Below are positions 47,007 through 57,943 of a DNA stretch of 64,000 nucleotides, in pieces (positions within the stretch are counted from its first letter, which is position 1; each line of letters opens with the position of its first letter). This stretch comes from Zarea fungicola. Taxonomy: Eukaryota; Ascomycota; Sordariomycetes; Hypocreales; Cordycipitaceae. The notes beneath the pieces were generated by a model. That model ran no database searches. It worked only from the letters and a program-made list of their open reading frames with translations, and was not told where the DNA came from. Made by a program: the position numbers and the translations under genes. Location: the NCBI GenBank assembly GCA_900169235.1, contig FWCC01000223.1, forward strand, positions 62,001-126,000, written 5' to 3'.

Positions 47007-49777
47007 TGTGATTATCGTATGTGTATGTATATGTGATCAAGCGGTATAATGGCTGTATTGTCCTGAAGAATAGTCGTTAAAGGCCAGCTATTCAGGTGGC
47101 TGGTAATAGAAAGAGTGGAATATCGAAAAAGAGGGATAGTAGAAAATGTGTCGATCAAAATTAGGAAAATGATAGAAGGGACGTGCCGAGTCAATCGTTT
47201 TTGTATCTGCAGTGAGAAGAAGGGACCAAGCGGTTGCATAAAAGAGAGGGGGAGAGGACGAGAGGAGACGGGTCAAACACTGGAGGATCGTCGTGTGCAG
47301 TGATGGCTGGGCTGGGGGCAATATGTGCGGTAGGGACTAGCCGATCGTGCATTCCCAAGCTTAAGAGGAGGGGGGAGACGGTTTCGGAGTGAATGGGGGG
47401 GGCAACGAGGGGGTTTTATGTAATGCTTGAAGGATTGTCGAATGCCTGGGGCAGGCTAATAAAGAATCACACGACCATGACCTGGGTTTGGTATTTTTTT
47501 TTTATTCTTATTTTTTTTTTTTTGAGTTTTCTCTTTGTGGTGCACAGGATTCTTTTGACGATGCTGGCTGAACTGGGCTGGGGCGGGACTGGGGACTGGG
47601 GACTGGGGGAGACCTGGTGGTACGAGGGAGCCCGCCAGCCCGAACCAAGCCAGAGTAGGCGATTTGGAGCGCTGTGAGCTCGTGAGAATGAATGGCGGCC
47701 GAGGCTGATGGGCTTACAGACTCGAAGAAGCGCTAAAACGGACAACTTTGAAGCCGGCAAGGCACTAGAAACAACGCTAGAGCTGCAGGGGGGGAAGACA
47801 AAGCGGGGGATTGAGTCGTCGGTGGTGTGGGTGGGTGCCCACTGGTAGGGCCACCTGCAGTGCGTAGGCTGTAGGGCTCTGACAGCTGGCTGCTGGCCAA
47901 CAAAGGACGCTACCAAATTTAGCATGCTTTGCTGATTTAGTGACTTTTTCTACCCCAGTAGGCACTCTTGCGCCTAAACTCAATATTCGACAGCCACTTT
48001 CAGCTATGACGCAAGACAGGGCCTGCACATAAAATGCATTCGACGGCCGAGACATGAGCATTCCAACGCGTGCTCGGAAACGGTGCGACCAGCCGAACTT
48101 GGAGAGAAAGAAAGAAAAAAAAGGTGGCAAAATGGAGGCGAGAGAGGGAAAAGAAAATGGGTTTGTCGGCGTGCCATTCGCCAAGCATGTAATAATTCTA
48201 CAGCGCCAAGTCTATTAATCCACCGTAGCTGTCCACACTCGGAATCCTTCCAGGCACCAGATCATTGCCAGCAGTGTTTCCTCAGAACACGAGCCAATGC
48301 TACACCCACTGTATTTCCGGGACTACTAAGAAGGCTCTCTAATAAATCCATCTTGCCAAGCATATTTACTCCATACAGAATTCCAAAATACCCCATCATG
48401 ACAAAATTTTCTATTGGATCCTTGCACAAGAGAAACAAGAGAAACAAGAGAAACAAGAGAAATAAAAGAAATAAGAGAAGAGAAAAAAAGAAAAGAAAAT
48501 ACGGCTACCCCCAAAATTTCGTCATGATTGCAACTAGCGGACGGAGAGATCCCCTGTAATCCGGAGTCCGTAAATGGCGTCCAACTGGAGACCTGAGAAT
48601 ATGCCCGTTTCTGGCGACGTCAGAGTGTGTTTGCTACTTGTCGTCCGGCTAGCGAGAGTGCGTGCCACAAGTGGTACAAGGAATAATAATAATAAGATCC
48701 TTTCAATTACTTAATTAGTACTCATCACCTCTCTTCTCATTCGGGAACGATGAAACGGAGAGACCAAGGCCTTCTTCGCCCAATGAATTCAGGGGCCGAA
48801 TCAGGCGCATCATGTTCTCACTGCCTGCTTTCTTTTTTTGTACTCAGGCCTCTTATTCGCATCCCTGCCCTTACGCAGCGCATTCATGCGACACCAGCGT
48901 CGTTGCTTGGAGAGTTAACTTGCCGGAGACAGTACCCCATCCATGCCTTTCCCTCCCCTCTTCTCGGGTTTTCTTTTCTTTTCCTCGCACCATTGGCAAG
49001 CCAACTTCTTCTAGGTCAGTACTCTGTGCGGAGTAGTACAACACTTAATTGGTTGCTCGCATGACATCTGAAACCTATTAAACAACTGCCCATGACGAGA
49101 CTCGCTCTGGAATGCACCACGACACGACAATGCGCGTCTCTCCACCAACCTATCCCCCGGTGAGCCCGCCCGACTGATGCCCGGCAGAAGCCCAGAAACT
49201 CAAAAACCATGTCTCTTCAAGGCAGGCGAACAGGGGAGGCCAACGCGTGAGCTGACATGCGAAATGAGACACCACACCACCCCAAGACAGCCAGCCACAG
49301 CCCGTGTTCCTGACGCTAAACGCATTCAAGACTAGTCCCTTCAATATAACTCGCACGATTTCTTCCTTTGTCCGACGTTGCCCATCCCCCGCGTCAGAGG
49401 CCAAGCCTTGTCCGGATCCGTGCTGTTGGGCTGGTTGGCTGGCTACGTATGGAGCTGGGCGCGTGATGAAATCTGCCTCACTCTCGGGCCTCATCAGCTC
49501 GCATCTTGCCCGATTTCATCGTGGGAGGAAAAGCAAGCATTTGTCGCCAATTCATGATCGCATGGCGACGGCATTTCTTACTGACGAACAAAATTCCTGT
49601 CAACATCGGTAGTGCAGTTTTAGTTTTTAGATTTTTTTTTTAGATTTCAGTTACATCTTATCCGTACTTGTCAAATTGTCTTGCCCTGTTTCCCTACTTA
49701 TGTAAGAAACTCTAAGAATATGCCCTAATTCTTCTATTTTTAAAGTAACCAAAAAACCGCGACACTTGTCTCTACAA
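47007..49777. other. Intergenic region upstream of the small peptide gene / downstream of wdr6
   Basis: About 2.8 kb. It contains T-runs (47493-47523), a 9-bp tandem repeat (48431-48475) and C/T-rich sequence. ATG frames such as 48750-49064 show no recognised motif. Confidence 0.45.
48431..48475. repeat. Minisatellite, five units of AGAAACAAG
   Basis: Three perfect 9-bp units followed by AGAAATAAA and AGAAATAAG. In one frame it reads as an Arg-Asn-Lys repeat, which is only a by-product of the 9-bp period. Confidence 0.85.
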
Positions 49778-52700
49778 CTACTTCATCCGCCAAACCTCTA
49801 TCCCAACGCCTGCAATCATTACTCGGGAATCACCCCTTCGTCTCTCCAACTCACTCGCCTCCTCCACTTCATCCAACACAATCACATCCCCGGGATCCGC
49901 CACACCACTGTACCCTTCGCCCAGCAACTCAATCCCCTTGTAGCAGCCACTACCTGCGCTATCCTCCTCGTGAATCCTCCACGTCTTGACCCACTGGTCA
50001 TTACTGACACTGACACAAATGATATCACTTCGGCTAGCAGTACTTTTGCTGGCCCCTAGTATGGCTATTCCCGTAATGGCCGCCGCATGCGCCCTTCTCA
50101 CCATAGTACCCAACTCAACCGAAAACCCGAGTCTCATGACGGCGTTGCTCTCGTCTGCAACTCCCCTATCGTTAACCTCCGTAGTAGCTAGATCTTGATG
50201 CAATAGCGTAATTGCTAGCGCATTGTCGTCTCCACCTGTCACAACCCCATAACCACGACGTCCACTGCCGCCAGCCAGTCTCTTCATGTCCAGACTCTTG
50301 ATGCTGCTCTGGTGCACACGTAGTGTCTGCGTAAGGTCATATGTCCCATACTGTTTCTGCTTCTGCGAATCGACTTTGCTATTGCTGCTATCGTTCTTGT
50401 AGCCGGCGGCACTACTGCCCCGCCAGAGCGCAATATGCCCATCCGTAGATGCAGTCACAACTTGCAAGTCGCCGTCTTCTATCGCCAGATGTCGCGCCTG
50501 CGTTAGACATACACCTGTGTACATGCCCTTGCAAACCAGCTCGAAGCCCTTTTCCGCGCTGTAGCGATATGTCTTGAGCTCCGAATTGGAAAACGCTAGC
50601 GTCACTAGCATGGCCCCTGTGCCCTCTCCATCACTTGAGAGTGCCGACACATCAAAGTCCATGATGCGGAGGTCCTCCACAGGACTCTTATCTATAAAGA
50701 CACCCTCACACATGACGGCGATCCTCCCCGCGTACGCAGAATCCAGTTGCCTCACCCGCCATGCAAACAACTCCTCATTGCCGCCGCTCGAGAAGAGATA
50801 TTCCTCGCCGAGCCATTGCACCTTTTGCAGCCCTGCCACATGCCTCTTTAGATACGCCATGTACTGCAACGTTCCGTGCCCTTTGCCCTCTGCTTCCACA
50901 GTGCCATCGCTGTTGTCATCATACTCCCAGAGTCGTATACTTGCATCCTCGGCGCCCGTGGCTACATACCGTCCACCCTTTGCGCTGAGGGACCGAATCT
51001 CCCGCCCATGCGCGCCGGACCGCATGCGCTTGTACGACGTCCCCCGCTGCGAATGCACCGAGAGCTTCGACGTTCGTGTGAATGCAAACCGTACACAGCC
51101 CGCGTCCACCGCGGGGGCTCGCTCGTCGTACACCAGCCTGAATGTGCGGTGCGCGCCGCCGCAGTCCATGGTCGCGAGCTCCTCGCGGCGTGTCTCGTTC
51201 CACACGACAAAATCCTTGCTGCGGAACCCGTACAGGATCAACTCAGGCGCCGCCGCGTCGCCCGTGAACCACGCACCCTCGATCCACGGCCCAAACGGTG
51301 GCGCCGTCTCGTGGAGGAGCTCCATACGGGCCGCGCCGCTGGCAGCTTCGTCCTCATCAATGTGTAGTTCAAAAATGCGATATTTCCCGTCACGGCTTGT
51401 GGTAAGTACGTACTTCGGGGTAGCAACGGCGGCAGTGTTGGCGTTGAGGCTTGGAGGCAGCGGCACAATGGTCGTGATGGAGTCACCGCTAAGGGGGGGC
51501 AGATCAAGTATTGGGCGGAATGTGCCATCAGTTGCCGTAGCATTGCGCCGTAAGAGTGAAATCCAGCCGTGGCGGGACCCAATGGCCAGCACGTCACCTA
51601 TCCTCGCCGCCGATACTGCCACGAATCGGCTGTCGAGGCCTGTAATCTCCTCCTGACTCTTGACCTTGCCGGTCGCGCTGTCTAGCGTCAGATAGACGGA
51701 CGTGGCATTGCGATGGAGGTGTATAATCGCTTCCACGTCGCACGTCGCGCCGGGAAATGACTTTGAGAGCGCATTCATCTCAACAACTCGCCCGGCGAGA
51801 CTTGCCACTTTTTTAATGCGCCTGTCCCGCAGCCCGAAATAGTACACGCCACCCGTCGTCGAACCTAGCAACGCGGCACCATGAGAGACCGTCTTGAGAG
51901 AGTAGACATTCTTCATGTCCTCCGCCGCGGCTTCATCTTCCACGACTAGCTCTTGCCACGTAGCATCCTTGCCAACAAACGTGCCTAGACACAGCCTGCC
52001 CAAATTACTCACGGCCAATAAAACATCGGGTGTGAGGAAATCATAGCGGCTAATCAACTCTTTGCGTGGTTTTGTCGTCGCAGGCACCGGTTGTTGCGGT
52101 AGAGGTATTATATCATGCATGTCCCATATCTCTGCGTTGTTGTACATGTCGGTCCACCGGCTCTCCATGTCTGCTGTTTCCTTCATCAGTGTGATTCTGC
52201 TGTCCGAGCCGCCAGAGAGCACATATGTAGTTGCCAGGCCGCCCTCTATGCAGCAGAGCGTGTCTCCCGACCAGAGATGCTTGCCGTTGTGTAGCGCATA
52301 CGTCTTTTCGTGCGAAATCTTGGACAGTTGCGGCTGCTGTAATGCAGCAACAATGTCTACCGTCCACTTCTGCACCGTGGCATCCTCACCAAACGAATAC
52401 AACGATAGACCCTTGCCGTCGGTGCTTCCCCATCGCTGACGCTCGTCGCATATCAGCTCATGTACATTTGGTACTCCAAACTTGACGCCCCAAATGCGTG
52501 ATGCGTGGCCCATAGCGGTCGCTACGGGGGATATATCCGCACGGCCATTAGCTACGCCGCTGGCGTCGTTACCCTCTCCATAAGCCGCCGGCGCGCAGCG
52601 GAATCCCGTATCTGATGCTTCTCGGAACGCTGTCACTGATGCCTCTTTTGCTACGATTTTCTTGCTCGCCTCGCTCTCTGTAATGTTCCATATGCGAATT

Positions 52701-53653
52701 GTGCGGTCATCGCTGCAACTCGCGAGCAGCCGCACAATGGATCCATCTGGCATCTCCAGCAGCGCCGACATGTGGACGCCAAAGATGGACCCTTCGTGCC
52801 CTGATAGAGAAAACAGCATCTGCGGCTTTTGTGTACAGTCGTCTGCTCCTCCAAAGGCATATTTCCACACTAAAATGTCACCAAACACAGTGCCCGCGGC
52901 GACGAGAACCTCTGTCGCCGACGTCCAGCGCACATTCGCCGCGTAAAGCATGGGTCGAGACGGCGACACCAGCCCCGACGAAAGCGCCGCCGTTCCCGTA
53001 TTCTCATCATATCGCATGGTGATTACCTCGTTGTGCGCAGTGACAAGCACCGCATGATTTGCATCCAGTGTCGATATTGCGCCGTGGTAGATCCAATCCG
53101 GGGCTCTAAGCCTCGCAATGAGTGGCAGCGACGGCAGCGGCAGAAGGGGCCCATCCTTGTTATTGTCCCTTCTACCGCTGCCAGCCTGCAAGTTCAAATC
53201 AGACGTTTTCAAAATGGCCACTGAAGAGCCGCCCCAGAGGAGCACACGGCCGGTCGATGCGGCTGCGGCTCTGTCTGCCTCGGACGATTGATGTACATGG
53301 ATTCCGTGGATGGGTTGCGCGTGTAGCATCTCTATGCGCGACACCACTGCGACTTGCATCTCCCCCTTCTCTCCGGTGTCACTGCTACAAGAGGCAGCGC
53401 GGTAGATGACAAGGTCGGTGTCCTCGCCGGCGAGCACATAGAGCACCTTGGTAGTAGGGTCGCGATAGAATGCGACGGCGGTGATAGGGACATGCGCAAG
53501 CTCCCTCTTTAGCCGCACGGCATGGTTGGCCTGGAACCTGTGTTAGCACACCCGTATGGAATGAATTAACCATCGTTTTGAGAGCCGGGTCGCCTTGCAA
53601 CATGTATCTGGCTTGAACAGTGCGATCAAACGGTTAGTTGAACTCACTTCCAT
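49778..53653 (-). CDS. wdr6: WD40-repeat protein WDR6/Trm734 (Rtt10)
   Basis: By family, the partner of Trm7/FTSJ1 for 2'-O-methylation of nucleotide 34 in tRNA anticodon loops. The main exon is 53530-49778 on the minus strand. A 6-nt first exon (53653-53648, ATG GAA) is inferred: donor GTGAGT follows it directly, and branch GCTAAC with acceptor TTCCAG joins it in frame to give MEANHAVRLKREL. This is better than the only in-exon alternative, a GTG at 53518. The total is 1252 residues, normal for this large family. WD repeats span the protein, for example LLASCSDDRTIRIWNI (about 270-285), SFGEDATVQKWTV, ATGAEDASIRLWEYDD and SVSNDQWVKTWRI near the C-terminus. The opening VPITAVAFYRD...YVLAGEDTDLVIY is characteristic. 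Confidence 0.9.
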
Positions 53654-54243
53654 TATGGAGGGGCAATGGAGGGGCACTGCTCCTCAACCCGGTACCAGTG
53701 AACCACGTCCTTGTCGCAGCGCAAGCATGTAGCAGCTCTAATCACAAATTATGGTGTCTAATTTTATATGAATAAACTCCGTTTATGTATGTTTGGCATT
53801 CATAACGTCATTGGTGCCTAGTTCCGTCGTGTGACTGACTGTTCAGAGTTTCAAATTTTCGCTCCACACCAAAAAATCGGGATTGGTACCAATAAAGCGC
53901 AACAGCCCTCATAAACGCCTGATAAGAGACGGTCCCATATCTAGTCAACTAAGAGTTGGAACATTCAACTTCATATCACATTTCACTGTCGATTGCAACG
54001 AGGTTAAACATAAAACTTAATTGTTGGTCGTAATGCGATAGTGTATAGCGATACTTGGTCGAGGCACTTTTCGCCCGCCATCTATGTACATAAATATCCG
54101 CCCATGAATCATAAGCACCGCCAAAGGACAGGTGCATTCCAAAGAAAAGGGAGAGAAAACGCCATGAGTGTCTAGAACTACCAGATTTTGTGTTGCAAAA
54201 AAGAGAGAAGGAAAACCAAGACGAGAGAGCCTATCACAGCGGC
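53654..54243. other. Intergenic region wdr6 to SUR7-family gene
   Basis: About 0.6 kb between tandem minus-strand genes. AT-rich, no coding signal. Confidence 0.4.
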
Positions 54244-55275
54244 TTATGCGCGGTGAGAGTAGGGCTCATAAGCCAAATCAGAGCGGCCATTACCGGCGGG
54301 ATAGCGAGCAGGTTGACCGTATGAGTTGTTGTAGCCAGTGTGCTGGCCTGGGTGCTGCTGGAAACCGGTCATTTCGTGCTCGGAGCCAAGAGGGGCATAG
54401 CCGCGCGAAGGGATGAGCTTCTCGCCGTCAGGGTGGTTGTCGCGGTGGCGGACACCACGAGCGCGGCCGTGCTCAGGCTTGCAGCAGCAAATGGTAAAAA
54501 TCCAGAAAAGGTTGGCGCCAAGAGCAAACGCAGCAGCGATCCAGATGACGGCCAGGAAGCTCGTTTGTATCCCGCCTTTGACACCAAACACCTTGGTACT
54601 GGCCTCGACGGCGCCGACAACCGCAGCCGATGTTCCGGTGGCCAGGCCAGCGGCAGCAAAGACAATGACAGTGGTGACACAAGCAATGAGCCAGGTTAGG
54701 CAGGAGATAACACGAGAGAAGGTGGCGAGCATGCCGACAACCAGTTCGACGCCGAGCAGCACAAGAGCAGCGATAAAGGCAATCTCGGTATACTTCATGA
54801 CCGTGCGGAAAGCCTTGATGGGACCCTGGATGTCCTTGGGAAGGGGAATAGTGACACCGGCCTGGGTGCCAAAGTTCTTGAGGTATGTATCATTGAGAGC
54901 ATGGGACGCCCAGTCGAACTCAGCCTTGGTACATTCGCGCTTGCCATCCTTGACGTAGCAGAAGCCCCAGAGGTTGACCTCGAAGATGTAGTCGAGGTTG
55001 AGCTGCTTAGCGGTGACGTTTGTAGACGGTGCCTCGTTCAAAAGGTTATCGATGTCGATGCCGAGGTCCTTGCCGATGCCATTCAGATCAACGCCGGCGT
55101 CCTGAGCCAGGCTTTCGAGGTTCTGCTTGTCGAGCGTGATGTTTCTGGTGTCGAGCTTGAACATGAATGTGTTGTGGTGGGCGACGCCGGCGAGGGTGGC
55201 GTAGAGAAGTGCGCCAATGGAGGCAATGGTTAATAGCAATGGCAGAGCCACGCAGACGAAGCGACCAACAGCCAT
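54244..55275 (-). CDS. SUR7/PalI-family plasma-membrane protein
   Basis: Intronless 343-residue tetraspan protein of the claudin-like SUR7 family. These act in cortical domains (eisosome/MCC) and cell-wall integrity. TM1 is at about 7-29. A long extracellular loop (30-160) carries predicted N-glycosylation sites (NIT, NVT, NDT) and the family signature NLWGFCYVKDGKREC with the paired cysteines C106 and C115. TM2-TM4 lie at about 165-187, 192-217 and 240-265, the last ending in FWIFTICCC. The cytoplasmic tail of about 75 residues is hydrophilic, rich in Gly/His/Pro/Tyr and likely disordered. Start ATG at 55275 opens the signal-anchor MAVGRFVCVALPLLLTIAS. PalI/RIM9 proteins, the alternative, usually have a shorter loop and a longer tail. 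Confidence 0.88.
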   Translation of the reverse strand: MAVGRFVCVALPLLLTIASIGALLYATLAGVAHHNTFMFKLDTRNITLDKQNLESLAQDAGVDLNGIGKDLGIDIDNLLNEAPSTNVTAKQLNLDYIFEVNLWGFCYVKDGKRECTKAEFDWASHALNDTYLKNFGTQAGVTIPLPKDIQGPIKAFRTVMKYTEIAFIAALVLLGVELVVGMLATFSRVISCLTWLIACVTTVIVFAAAGLATGTSAAVVGAVEASTKVFGVKGGIQTSFLAVIWIAAAFALGANLFWIFTICCCKPEHGRARGVRHRDNHPDGEKLIPSRGYAPLGSEHEMTGFQQHPGQHTGYNNSYGQPARYPAGNGRSDLAYEPYSHRA

Positions 55276-56930
55276 GATGATGCTTTTATGAGGCGCGTGT
55301 TTTTGTGCGTCGGATGTGTATGTGTCTGTGTCGGGTGGAAATTGATTACTGCCGATCAGTCGCGTAGTAATCTAGTTCTTCGGAGTGATTCGAAGGATGG
55401 AAAGCGAATGTGTAGGAAGACGAGTGGAGGCCAAGACTGAAGGCGGCCAGAGGATGCAAGATGAAAATGCACGCCAAAGAAAAGACGGGGACACGGGGTA
55501 AACAAATATACTACGTGGGAAGAGAACCGAGTCGGGCAAAAAAGAGTGGGAGGATGATGGGCTGGTTTATATGATGTACATGTGAGGCTGCGTCACAGAA
55601 GCAGCAAGGGTGCCAACCCAACGGGCTAACCTGCCACTGAGCCGCAGCACGGCAGCCCCAGCCCAGCAATAGAGTCAGCCCAAGCTGGAGCTGCGCAATC
55701 TTTAGTGGGCATGGGGCTGCCACGGACCCAGCAGCGAGAGGCGTGTTGGCGTGGTGGCGCAGCGGTGGCGTGTGGCAGGGCACCCATAATTAGGTGCCAC
55801 GGGTGAAGAAAAGGGTTCATTACAGTGTCAGTCGGCACTTGGATAGATTATGCAATTGCGCATGGCGAGGGATGAAGACAGTACGGAGAAACAAGCTGAA
55901 CCCCCATGGACTCAACCCTCATCCAAGCACTTATGTGCAAACACCCAATGGTACTCCAACTACCTCAGCTGTCCTACGGTGTGTAATTTTCTCCTGCACG
56001 ACTCAACACTGCTGACGAGATTTTCGAGACGGTTTTAGCGGGGCGGCCTCCCTGACATCCTTGGCAATCTGTTTACAACTGGTAAGTTATAGTACAGGCA
56101 AATAGGCAAATAGGCTACTTCTAAGGGGTATAGTGCTCACTTAAAAAGCTGCTGACTGGTAGCACGCTTCCGTGCAGGGTCCCCTCGAGTTTCCCTAAAA
56201 ATAAACAGCCCAGGCTTGTTGCTTCCCAGAACGGGTAAAAGTGTGTGGCCATCAGCCATCTCTGGCTCTGCTAGGCTGGCAAGCTTGCAAAGCAGATGGA
56301 GACATCTGACCAAGCAGACCAGAGCCACCCAACGGGTACATATGAACCATGGCAAGGGTTGCCGGGGTTTGATACTTAGCTAGACGGTCTTGCATGTTTC
56401 CTTATTATTTGAAGTCTCAACAAGGCTGACTATTTATGGCTGTGGGATTTCCCCGTACCTTGCTGTAAACTTGCTCAGAAGCTACCTACTTGATAGAACT
56501 GCGCAGTATTTTACTGCGTACAGTGACACTCTGTTTATTAACCTCCGAGATGTTGGTGCCTTAGATAGTCCGTAGACATGTTCATGAGTACCATGTTTGT
56601 GTATACTTGACAGTCAAGCGCTTTTGGCCCACAAAATGACAACAACGCTCATCATAGCTACCTACCTAGTTATTCGTTGGTCAGTTTAGTAGTTACTGGC
56701 GAAAATCTCCCGCCACGCAAGCTCCCGCCCCATCGTATTATTTGACCGCCAACTTTGTGAGAAGTGGTTTTGCACGGATCTGCCACCTGCCGCGTAAGCG
56801 ATCCCAAGTCTCAGCCATCCAAAATAGATCTTTTTTTATTTTAACTAATTACTATCGGGATGCTAGCTTGAGAACCCCCACTGTTTATCTTGGTCCTCCA
56901 GCAAAGTACCAAGCTCTTCATATCAAAATC
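55276..56930. promoter_or_regulatory. Divergent intergenic region SUR7-family / HAD hydrolase
   Basis: About 1.65 kb between divergent starts, expected to hold both promoters. Purine-rich tracts lie next to the SUR7-family gene. No protein-like ORF was seen. The frame leading into the HAD gene extends upstream to 56742 only from a TTG codon. Confidence 0.4.
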
Positions 56931-57943
56931 ATGGCTGGTCGAAATCTACTGATCTGCTTCGACGCCTTTGGGACCTTATTCAGCCCCAAGGGTACAGTGG
57001 TCCAGCAATACGCCCAAGTCGCACGTCAATGTGGCATCACCAGCTTTACGAATGATGAGTTGGAGACCCATTTACTGGCGGCAATTCGACAAGAGCGCGA
57101 GCTCAATCCAAACTATGGCAAGGCCACCGGCCTCGGAGCCACGAAGTGGTGGACAAATGTAAGCGGAGAACATGACTTTTTTGTTTAACCCAAAGGCATC
57201 CCCAATTGCGCGCAATGACTTGCAGGTTGACGGAAACTTTTGTCTCTGATTAGGTTATCCATAATACATTTAAGCCTCTCATGGCCCAGCATCAGGCGTT
57301 TCCTCCCACCTTGGTGCCAACCCTCATTCACCGATTCGCCTCGGACGAGGGCAACGAGGCTCAGCGCGACCTTGTCCCCGCACTGCGGGCGTTGCGCAGT
57401 CCCCAATCACTGCACGGTTTCGACAAGGTCGTTGTCGGAGTTGTGACCAACTCAGACGATCGCGTCCCCAGCATCCTTTCGTCGTTTGGTCTCTCCGTGA
57501 GTCCACTCCGGTATGGTTCCCAAGAACAGGCCTGCCCTCATCCTGGGGACAGGTACGACGTTGACTTTCACTGCATATCCTACGATGTGGGGTTTGAGAA
57601 GCCCGATATTCGCATATTCAATGCAGCAGAGTCGATGCTCTCCAGAATCATCACCGCGAGGGACGGCAGGACGCCAGCGGCTGCCGAGCTCCAGAGCTGG
57701 TACAAAGTCTACGTCGGTGATGAGCATGTCAAGGACGTCGTCGGCTCTACCGAGGCCGGGTGGCATCCGGTGCTACTCGACAATGACTGGCAAGCCTCCA
57801 ACGTCGCTGCGCTCGAGGATTGCCCGCAGGAGCAGTCGATCCTTGACGCGTTTGCGCTCCATCCCGTCCTGAAGGTCAAATCAATACGGGCGCTGGCGTC
57901 GTGGCTGGCTGGGCCTGGGTGGGAGGCAAATCAGAGCTCTTGA
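56931..57943 (+). CDS. HAD-superfamily hydrolase (HDHD3/haloacid-dehalogenase-like)
   Basis: Two exons: 56931-57158 and 57254-57943, 305 residues. The intron (57159-57253) has donor GTAAGC and acceptor GATTAG, phase 0. HAD motif I is CFDAFGTLF, with nucleophile Asp11. The usual second Asp is replaced by Phe, as in HDHD3-like and 2-haloacid dehalogenase-like members rather than classical DxD phosphatases. Motif II is VVTNSDDR, motif III Lys lies in FEKPDIRIF, and motif IV is VYVGDEHVKDVVGSTEAGW. A helical cap lies between motifs I and II. The substrate is unknown. ATG 56931 is the first ATG consistent with the conserved N-terminus. Confidence 0.88.
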
